A stretch of DNA of 8,062 nucleotides from Comamonadaceae bacterium (GTDB taxonomy: Bacteria; Pseudomonadota; Gammaproteobacteria; Burkholderiales; Burkholderiaceae). Shown here piece by piece: positions 1 through 5,547 of this stretch (its first letter is position 1; every line of letters begins with the position of its first letter). The notes under the pieces were generated by a model that was given only the letters and a program-made list of their open reading frames with translations, did no database searches and was not told the origin of the DNA. The stretch lies in contig CANKOT010000097.1 of NCBI GenBank assembly GCA_947484245.1, positions 1-8,062 of the forward strand, in the 5' to 3' direction. The position numbers were made by a program, and so were the translations under genes.

Positions 1-242
1 CGGCCTTGCTCAATGCCTTCTTCGCGGCCTTTGGCAGCGCCTTGCGCGTGGCCTTCTGTAAGGCCTTCTTGCAGACCGCGAGCATAGGCGTCTTGGTAAG
101 CTTTGCCGCGAATGGCATCGACTTCGTTCACGCTGGGCAACACCATCATGGCTTCGTTCATTTGATGAGAAGAAGCTTGACCTAGCGGTAGCTCGGAAGT
201 GGCTGGCTCACCGTCAAATGAAGGAGGGCTCCAGCGGTTCAT
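1..242 (-). CDS. fliH: FliH, flagellar export ATPase regulator, N-terminal part (truncated by window edge)
   Basis: FliH is a cytoplasmic dimer that binds the FliI ATPase, holds it back and docks it at the flagellar type III export gate. The first 80 codons are visible, beginning MNRWSPPSFDGEP; the rest lies beyond the left edge. After a low-complexity N-terminus of about 40 residues comes an IRGKAYQDAYARG segment, then glycines at 56, 60, 64, 68, 72, 76 and 80, a continuous GxxxG ladder. That ladder is the hallmark of the FliH helical dimer region. The start is the ATG 2 bases after the fliG stop, which implies translational coupling; only a distant GGGG run lies upstream as a possible ribosome binding site. 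The order fliF-fliG-fliH is the normal flagellar order. The identity rests on the glycine pattern plus this position, since the C-terminal FliI-binding domain is not visible. Confidence 0.9.
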   Translation of the reverse strand, partial: MNRWSPPSFDGEPATSELPLGQASSHQMNEAMMVLPSVNEVDAIRGKAYQDAYARGLQEGLTEGHAQGAAKGREEGIEQG

Positions 243-244
243 GC

Positions 245-1327
245 TTAATTTGCCCCGGGCCCAACACTGACGATGGCCAAAGAAATGCGCTCTTCATCTT
301 GCATCTGCCGCGCCAATTGCACAATTTCCAATTGCTTGGCCTGAACTTCTTGAACCCGAACGGGTGGCATGCTTTCCATTTCCACGCGGAAACGATCGGC
401 CTTGCTTTTGGTGACGTTAGAGAAAAAGAATTTTTGTAAATTGGGTGTAGCGCCTTTGAGCACAACCAGGATGGCATCGTCAGCCACTTCGGAGAGCAAA
501 GTTTGTACAGCTTGGGGTGAAATCTTCATCAAGTCTTCAAACGTGAACATCCGTTCAAAAATTTGCTCGGCCAGTTTTTCAGAGTGCAGTCGAATGCTGG
601 CCAAAGTGGTTTTTTCCAAACCACCCGTAAAGAGGCGAAGAATTTCGGCAGCAGGGCGTGCGCCACCAATGCCACTGATTTCAGCGGTGGTGTCGTCGCC
701 CAGAGTGCGCTCCAACATGTCATTCAATTCCACCAAAGCGGAAGGATTGATTTGATCAAGCAAGGCCACGCGCAACACCAATTCATCGCGCAGCTCGGCT
801 TCAAACAATTCCAACACAGCGGCCGATCTTTCGGCAGGTATGAGAGACAGCAAGGTGGCTGACACTTGTGGGTGTTCAGCCTGCAAGTGGCGCTGCAATT
901 GCTCATTGCTCATGCTGGTCAGCAAATCGAGCGCTGGCACCGTGCTAGCCAATTGGCTGGCTGTTGAGCCACCGGCTTCGCCTGCAAACTTGTCCATGAG
1001 AGAGGTGACAAAACGCTGCGGGTCAAACGGCACTTGTTTGCGGTGTGCTGTGACGTTTTTAAATTCTTCCAGCACTTGAATCATGACCTCGCGGTCGATG
1101 CTTCTGAAGTTGGCCATGAGCGACGACACTTTTTGGGCTTCAGCAGGTGTGAAGTTTTTCAGCAAAGTGCCGGCTACTTCGGGGCCCAATGACATGAGCA
1201 CAATGGCAGCGCGTGAAGGACCGTCTAAGTTCGCACCACTGCTTCTTTCAAGGTCTGGCGATTGCAGGCCTTTGCGAAGTGCACCACCCAAAACGCCCGG
1301 TTTGAAATTTGAAACGGCCGTGTTCAT
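245..1327 (-). CDS. fliG: FliG, flagellar motor switch / rotor protein
   Basis: FliG forms the ring under the MS ring that meets the stator (torque), FliF and FliM. The protein has 360 residues, against about 330 in E. coli. About 35 extra residues precede the FliG-N core, which starts near DGPSRAAIVLMSLG (36-48). The middle domain carries the conserved EHPQ motif (151-154), which contacts FliM. A GGARPAAEIL linker (221-230) leads to the C-terminal torque domain with LKGA (290-293) and PPVR (321-324). Against the E. coli charged ridge, Lys264 and Arg297 are kept (K291, R324), Asp289 becomes E316, Arg281 becomes S308 and Asp288 becomes V315. The start is supported by the 4-base ATGA overlap with fliF and by an AGGA ribosome binding site (1334-1337) 6 bases upstream. 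Its partners FliF and FliH are the immediate neighbours. Confidence 0.96.
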   Translation of the reverse strand: MNTAVSNFKPGVLGGALRKGLQSPDLERSSGANLDGPSRAAIVLMSLGPEVAGTLLKNFTPAEAQKVSSLMANFRSIDREVMIQVLEEFKNVTAHRKQVPFDPQRFVTSLMDKFAGEAGGSTASQLASTVPALDLLTSMSNEQLQRHLQAEHPQVSATLLSLIPAERSAAVLELFEAELRDELVLRVALLDQINPSALVELNDMLERTLGDDTTAEISGIGGARPAAEILRLFTGGLEKTTLASIRLHSEKLAEQIFERMFTFEDLMKISPQAVQTLLSEVADDAILVVLKGATPNLQKFFFSNVTKSKADRFRVEMESMPPVRVQEVQAKQLEIVQLARQMQDEERISLAIVSVGPGAN

Positions 1328-3174
1328 GATTTGTCCTGACCCGATGCATTGGCAGGGCCTTTTTCAGAGACCCAAGCACGCAACAACAAAGCGGTGTCGT
1401 CGGGTTGATCAGTGGCATATTGGGTTGCGTAGGCCACCACATCTTCAAACTTGGCTTTGCTGGCTATCTCGCGTTCGCGCATGCGCTCCATTTGCGCTTC
1501 AATTTCTCTTTCAACTCGCAACTCTTGAGCACGCTTGGCTTCTTGTTCCATGGCCCAAGACAGATCGAGGTCTTTAATTTCTTCGCGCATGCGCTGAGCG
1601 GCGCGGCCCTGGGGTGAATTGGGCAGGTCGGGATCAATGGGCGGCAGTGGCACGGGCCGCATTAAGGGGCGTGCAATGGCGAAGTAGGCAAACAGCAAGC
1701 CCAAGGCAATAGCGCCATACCGAATGAGCTGAGACGTCAGTTCGGGGGTGAGGCGGCCGGTGTCTTCGACCACCGCAGCAGGCTCTTCAGAGAAGGGCAA
1801 ATTGGCCACGCTGACCGTGTCGCCGCGCCGTTGCACAAAGCCAATGGCGTCTCTCACCAAGGCGTTGATTTGTTGAATTTCTTGAGGCGTATAGGCCACA
1901 GTGCGAGTGGCATTGGCCTTGGCGCCTTTTTCGTATTTGTAATCGAGCACCACAGCGGCTGACACGCGGCGCAATTGGCCTTTGCTCGATTTGATTCGTT
2001 CAATGGCCCTGTCTACTTCGAAGTTCACCGTTTTTTCATTGCGTGAACTGCCTTCATCAGAGCCCGATGCGCCTGTGTCAATGCTGCCGGGAGCTCGGAG
2101 GTTTTCACCTCTTGCTTCAGTGGTGATGGGCGCTTTGGCAGGATCCTGGGGCTGATTGGTGAGTGAGCCGGGTACGCCGCCAGAGCCCGATTTGCCGCCA
2201 CTGGCCTCAATGGACATTTGGCTGCGAATGGCTTTATCGGGCGGTGAATTTTTGCCAAATGTCTCAGACGTGCGCTCGCGCTCGTCAAAGTCCAAATCGA
2301 CCGTGACTTGGGCGCGGAAGCCGTCTTTGCCAGCCAGTGGTTCCAAGATGGCAGCCACTCGGCGATTGAGTGCGGCTTCTAATTCGGAGGTGTATTTAAG
2401 TTGCGAAGGATCGAGCCCCTCTTGGCGTGCGGCACTGTTGCCTAAGATGCCGCCCTCGGTGTCCATGATCGATACTTCTTGCACGCGCATGCTGGGAACG
2501 GCAGAGCTGACCAATCGCGCAATGGCTGCAATTTGAGGGCTGTCCAACATGCGGCCAGGGTGCAAAGTGAGAATGACGGAGGCGGTGGGGCGCTCTTGTT
2601 CACGCACAAAGGCAGATGGCTTGGGCACTGCCAAATGCACCCGCGCCGATTTAACTTGACCTAAAGAACTGACACTGCGGGCCAGCTCGCCTTCAAGACC
2701 GCGCAAATAATTGACGCGCTCTACAAACTGGCTGGTGCCAAATTTTTGGTTTTCTAAAAGCTCAAAACCCACATTGCCAGCCTTGGGCAAACCTTGCCCT
2801 GCCAGCTTCAAACGGGTTTCATAGACCAAGCCTTGAGGCACCGTGATAGCGCCACCGCCCTCGGTAAATTGATAAGGCACATTCATTTGCTGAAGTGCCG
2901 TAATGATGGCTGCACCATCGCCTTCGCTGACGTTAGAAAACAACACTCGGTAGTCTTGGTTGCTTTTTCCTGCTGAAAAAACAACACCCAAGGCCAAAAT
3001 CAAGCCTGCAAAGCCTAGGCCCATGAACAAACGTTGATTGTTCGAGAGGGCTAGGAACCGTTCGCGCAAGGAATCAACCACACCCGATGGTGTGTTTAAG
3101 TTTGCCGCGCCGGAACCACCCATCGACAGAACGACAGCATCGCGATCTGGAGAGAGAGTTTTGGGAGCATCCAA
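1324..3174 (-). CDS. fliF: FliF, flagellar MS-ring protein
   Basis: FliF oligomerises in the inner membrane as the MS ring, the platform for the C ring and export gate. The product is 616 residues, longer than the roughly 550 of E. coli. A transmembrane helix lies at about 50-67. The YscJ/FliF ring-building region begins at YRVLFSNVSEGD (75-86) and includes LARSV (164-168) and VKSARVHLAVP (174-184). A Gly/Ser/Pro-rich stretch (about 325-380) matches the variable collar region. The second transmembrane helix is at about 485-501. A charged, helix-prone cytoplasmic tail (525-575) ends in DDTALLLRAWV (592-602), the expected FliG-binding site. The start is TTG, directly after an in-frame TAA and 11 bases from a GGAGG (3186-3190). 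The alternative is the ATG at 3123 (599 residues), which has no visible Shine-Dalgarno site. It overlaps fliG by 4 bases. Confidence 0.96.
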   Translation of the reverse strand: MDAPKTLSPDRDAVVLSMGGSGAANLNTPSGVVDSLRERFLALSNNQRLFMGLGFAGLILALGVVFSAGKSNQDYRVLFSNVSEGDGAAIITALQQMNVPYQFTEGGGAITVPQGLVYETRLKLAGQGLPKAGNVGFELLENQKFGTSQFVERVNYLRGLEGELARSVSSLGQVKSARVHLAVPKPSAFVREQERPTASVILTLHPGRMLDSPQIAAIARLVSSAVPSMRVQEVSIMDTEGGILGNSAARQEGLDPSQLKYTSELEAALNRRVAAILEPLAGKDGFRAQVTVDLDFDERERTSETFGKNSPPDKAIRSQMSIEASGGKSGSGGVPGSLTNQPQDPAKAPITTEARGENLRAPGSIDTGASGSDEGSSRNEKTVNFEVDRAIERIKSSKGQLRRVSAAVVLDYKYEKGAKANATRTVAYTPQEIQQINALVRDAIGFVQRRGDTVSVANLPFSEEPAAVVEDTGRLTPELTSQLIRYGAIALGLLFAYFAIARPLMRPVPLPPIDPDLPNSPQGRAAQRMREEIKDLDLSWAMEQEAKRAQELRVEREIEAQMERMREREIASKAKFEDVVAYATQYATDQPDDTALLLRAWVSEKGPANASGQDKS

Positions 3175-3185
3175 TTAAGTCAGTG

Positions 3186-3190
3186 CCTCC
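3186..3190 (-). promoter_or_regulatory. Ribosome binding site for fliF (GGAGG)
   Basis: A perfect GGAGG on the minus strand lies 11 bases before the TTG proposed as the fliF start. The spacing is on the long side. It is nevertheless the only strong Shine-Dalgarno match near the gene, and the in-frame ATG 51 bases further in has none, so this site favours the TTG start. Confidence 0.6.
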
Positions 3191-3234
3191 ATATGTAGTC
3201 ACATTGTTTCAAATTTTCACTGACCAAAACCAAG

Positions 3235-3252
3235 CATTACACAGCTGTAATG
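3235..3252. promoter_or_regulatory. Inverted repeat upstream of fliF, possible operator
   Basis: CATTAC and GTAATG form perfect 6-base arms around a 6-base spacer, in the 97-base gap between the sensor kinase stop and the fliF start. The centre lies about 70 bases upstream of the fliF start, a plausible place for a regulator site. The arms are too AT-rich and short for a convincing terminator, although a GTTTT follows in the minus-strand direction. A tandem TGTAATGTAA (3246-3255) overlaps the right arm. No protein can be assigned to it, and chance occurrence is not excluded. Confidence 0.35.
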
Positions 3253-3271
3253 TAAGAATACAAGTTTTTAA

Positions 3272-4690
3272 TCAAGCCATTTTCCAATGAGATTTGAATT
3301 TGACCCAATTGTCTGGCCCCTTTTCAAGCGTCAAGGCGCTGCCATGGGCCTTGGCAATTTCTTGGCACAAACTAAGCCCCAGCCCATCCCCTCGAGGCAA
3401 TTGGCGACTTGAATCGGCTTCATCGAGGTGCCTGTAAAAGCGCTGAAATACCCGATCGTCAAGGCCGTCCATGGACAAGTAGGTGGTGTTGGCCAAAGAA
3501 AACTCAACCTTGTTGTCAATGACCTTGGCTTCGAAAACGATTGTGCCATCGGGTGATGTGTATTTCACAGCATTGCTCATCAAGTTGTTCAACAGTTGCT
3601 GAAACAAATTGTGATCGGCCAAAATTTTGATTTGCGGTGAAACGAGCAATTTAAATTTGATGTCAGGCACCAGACTTTGAATGTCTTCGCTGAGGATGCC
3701 GATCACGTCAATCAACTTTATTTCTTGCATGTCGAGTTTGAAGTTGCGGCCATCCGCCTGTGACAGCAGCACTAGCTTGTTGGTGATAGAGATTAGGCGT
3801 TCTACCTCATCTGAAAGCATGGACAATTGAATTTGTTCAACGCTGTTGTCGGGTGCTCTGTTGAGTAAGCGCTTTAAATTACCCCGAATGACGGTCAGGG
3901 GTGAGCGAAGTTCATGGGCTGCATCGCTGGAAAATCGAGACGCTTGTTCAAAATTAAATCGAAGTCGTTTAATTAAATCGTTGAAGTAACCTACGAAACT
4001 TCCAAACTCCCGATCAAAATCTTTTTCTGAAAGAACAGCTTCGCTGGACTGCAATTGAATATCTTGGAACTTGAGTTGCAAGTTCCTCAAAGATCGTAGC
4101 ACCCACTCCGTCAAAATCCATGTGCACAAGGCAATGTACAACAGCAAGATAGGCCACATAGAGTTCAAGATGCTGTCTCTGGCATCCACGATGGCGCTGA
4201 ATTGCATTTGAAATGCATGGGCATTGACGGCCGTGACCACATATTGATCTTGGAAAGAAACTTTAAACAACACCCAATCAGAACCACTTGCATTGGTTTT
4301 GGCCAGCTCTAAAGTTTCGTGTTCAGACGCGATTTGCAGTTTTCGCCACTGCAGCCCTTGCATCATTGCAATTTGTTGCCCACTGGCAGAACCGCTAAAC
4401 CAAACCCATGCTTTCAAATTACTCAAGTCGGCAAAGTATTTCTCAATATCGCGCTGAACTCTTTGGGCATACTCCTGCGCGACCACACTTGTCAATGTGA
4501 TTTTGTCGTTTTGAACTTTGACTTCCTCAGCCTTGATGGTGAGCTGCAAAAAGCTTGCAAAATTAGAATACAACAGTTCGTGAATGGGTTGGGTAGAAGA
4601 GGTTCTAACATTGACCCTGGTGATGGTTGCAAACAGAACAATCAGCAGTGTGGTGGTAATGAAAAATTTCAGCCTAAATGAGCGCCACAT
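3272..4690 (-). CDS. Membrane-bound sensor histidine kinase, partner of the upstream OmpR-family regulator
   Basis: This is a 472-residue transmembrane histidine kinase that should sense a signal outside the inner membrane and phosphorylate the adjacent regulator. Hydrophobic helices at about 9-24 and 176-197 enclose a sensor domain of about 150 residues that I do not recognise. A HAMP-like linker (198-250) lacks clear HAMP hallmarks. The HisKA phosphorylation site is H259 in DAAHELRSPLTVIRG. The ATPase domain has an N box with N369 and N373 (NLMSNAVKYT), an F box VFQRFYR (414-420) and a G2 box GDGLGL (434-439). The G1 box is abnormal: NTTYL (401-405) stands where DxGxG is expected. ATG follows the regulator's stop by 14 bases, with a weak AGG upstream. 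It resembles the classic EnvZ/CusS-type kinases in layout, but the signal and target genes are unknown. Confidence 0.9.
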   Translation of the reverse strand: MWRSFRLKFFITTTLLIVLFATITRVNVRTSSTQPIHELLYSNFASFLQLTIKAEEVKVQNDKITLTSVVAQEYAQRVQRDIEKYFADLSNLKAWVWFSGSASGQQIAMMQGLQWRKLQIASEHETLELAKTNASGSDWVLFKVSFQDQYVVTAVNAHAFQMQFSAIVDARDSILNSMWPILLLYIALCTWILTEWVLRSLRNLQLKFQDIQLQSSEAVLSEKDFDREFGSFVGYFNDLIKRLRFNFEQASRFSSDAAHELRSPLTVIRGNLKRLLNRAPDNSVEQIQLSMLSDEVERLISITNKLVLLSQADGRNFKLDMQEIKLIDVIGILSEDIQSLVPDIKFKLLVSPQIKILADHNLFQQLLNNLMSNAVKYTSPDGTIVFEAKVIDNKVEFSLANTTYLSMDGLDDRVFQRFYRHLDEADSSRQLPRGDGLGLSLCQEIAKAHGSALTLEKGPDNWVKFKSHWKMA

Positions 4691-4704
4691 GATTTGAGCC
4701 TAAT

Positions 4705-5391
4705 TTAAGACTGCGCTCTAAATCGGTAACCCACACCTCGAATGGTTTCAATGGGAAATGCGATGGGAGAATCTGGTTTGGGATTTGAAAGTTTTTTGCG
4801 CAGTCTTTGCACAGACACATCAACCACATTGGTGCCCGGATCAAAATCAACATTCCAAACTTGTTTCAAAATTTGCTCGCGTGAAAAAATTTGACCTGGC
4901 GACATCATCAAGCACTCCAGGAGCACATATTCACGTTGCGTCAAAGTGGCTTTCTCACCTTGCCAGGTGGCCACACGCGTGAAACGGTCCAGCGCCAAAT
5001 CGCCCTGAACCAAGGTCATTTCTACTTTGCCTCTTTTGTTGTTGATCATGGACTTCACCCGAACAATCAACTCTTCCATGTAAAAGGGCTTGGGCAAATA
5101 ATCGTCAGCCCCTTTTTCAAAACTCTTTAAGCGATCGGGCAAATCGATGGAGGCTGTTAGCATGATCACGGGGGTGTTCAAACTGTTGCGGCGAATTTCT
5201 TCCAGAACCTGAAAACCATCCATCAGGGGCAAGGCCACGTCCAGCAAAATGGCATCGAAGTTAAGTTGCAAGGCAGTTCGAAGGCCTCTAAATCCATCTT
5301 TTTCAACTTGCGTTTTGACACCAGCCATCTCGAAAGCCGATACCACCAAGTCCGCAATTTGCTCGTCGTCTTCAATCAGGAGAATGTTCAT
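4705..5391 (-). CDS. OmpR/PhoB-family response regulator (DNA-binding)
   Basis: This 228-residue protein is a typical receiver plus winged-helix transcription regulator. The receiver (1-120) has the acidic pair D8/D9 (IEDDE), the phospho-acceptor D51 in LLDVALPLMDG, T79 in IMLTA and K101 in LPKPF, so all catalytic residues are present. The C-terminal trans_reg_C domain (about 127-226) shows LTQREYVLLECL, an RLRKKL recognition-helix segment and the closing IRGVGYRFRA. Its partner is the kinase 14 bases downstream. MNILLIEDD is the canonical beginning, yet no Shine-Dalgarno site is visible before the ATG; instead a GC-rich imperfect inverted repeat lies 10 bases upstream. It is divergent from fleS and may therefore bind the shared intergenic region. 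The nearest family type (QseB, TctD, PmrA and similar) cannot be settled by eye, so no symbol is given. Confidence 0.94.
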   Translation of the reverse strand: MNILLIEDDEQIADLVVSAFEMAGVKTQVEKDGFRGLRTALQLNFDAILLDVALPLMDGFQVLEEIRRNSLNTPVIMLTASIDLPDRLKSFEKGADDYLPKPFYMEELIVRVKSMINNKRGKVEMTLVQGDLALDRFTRVATWQGEKATLTQREYVLLECLMMSPGQIFSREQILKQVWNVDFDPGTNVVDVSVQRLRKKLSNPKPDSPIAFPIETIRGVGYRFRAQS

Positions 5392-5400
5392 TGCATATTT

Positions 5401-5428
5401 GGGCGGTACCCTATTGGGGGTCTGGCCC
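5401..5428. repeat. GC-rich imperfect inverted repeat in the response-regulator leader
   Basis: GGGC (5401-5404) pairs with GCCC (5425-5428), and inside it ACCC (5408-5411) pairs with GGGT (5418-5421) around a TATTGG loop. The stems are not continuous, so folding is uncertain. It sits 10 bases before the regulator ATG, where a ribosome binding site would normally be, so it could affect translation or be an operator. Confidence 0.25.
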
Positions 5429-5458
5429 TCATTTAAATTGCGGTATATTGGATTACAG

Positions 5459-5474
5459 CAACGTTGAAATCAAC
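5459..5474. promoter_or_regulatory. Overlapping palindromes in the divergent intergenic region, possible operator
   Basis: CAACGTTG (5459-5466) is a perfect 8-base palindrome. It overlaps GTTGA-AA-TCAAC (5463-5474), a second inverted repeat with 5-base arms. Together they give three CAAC/GTTG units near the middle of the 156-base gap between the OmpR-type regulator gene and fleS. A regulator controlling both directions could bind here; none can be named from the sequence. Confidence 0.3.
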
Positions 5475-5486
5475 AATGCCTTCACT

Positions 5487-5514
5487 TTGAGCACAATCTT
5501 ACTTTTATTATCAA
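5487..5514 (+). promoter_or_regulatory. Candidate sigma-70 promoter for fleS-fleR
   Basis: TTGAGC (5487-5492, 4 of 6 matches to the -35 consensus) and TATCAA (5509-5514, 4 of 6 to the -10) are separated by 16 bases and lie 33 bases before the fleS ATG. The region is AT-rich. Both boxes are imperfect and the match was found by eye, so this is only a candidate. I found no sigma-54 (GG-N10-GC type) or sigma-28 site in the gap. Confidence 0.3.
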
Positions 5515-5547
5515 TTCCGAACAGATAAATTAACAAAAGATTCAAAG

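Noticed and set aside
1083..1577. Plus-strand open frame of 164 codons across the fliG-fliF junction
   Set aside because: It is fully antisense to two clear flagellar genes, has no recognisable domain or ribosome binding site, and its composition looks like a shadow frame. The same applies to the antisense frames at 369-755, 2156-2536, 4319-4681, 7395-7730 and 7561-7941.
3175..3192. Five-codon ORF MEALT whose TAA directly abuts the fliF TTG
   Set aside because: It contains the fliF Shine-Dalgarno site itself, has no ribosome binding site of its own and is short enough to be chance.
3235..3252. Rho-independent terminator after the sensor kinase gene
   Set aside because: The stem is only 6 base pairs and AT-rich, and it is followed by CTTGGTTTT and not a clean T-run, so a binding site is the better guess.
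3175..3360. Sigma-54 promoter for fliF, expected if FleR drives this operon
   Set aside because: No GG-N10-GC pair with TGGC/TTGC context was found. The nearest look-alike, TGGCAGCGCCTTGAC within the end of the kinase gene, has the TTG displaced by one base and encodes the conserved C-terminus. A weight-matrix scan could still find a diverged site.
5452..5459. ATTACAGC shared between the fleS upstream gap and the minus strand upstream of fliF
   Set aside because: An 8-base match between two gaps of about 100 and 156 bases is close to chance expectation.
5392..5547. Sigma-28 (FliA) type promoter in the divergent gap
   Set aside because: No GCCGATAA-like -10 element with a TAAA -35 was found on either strand.
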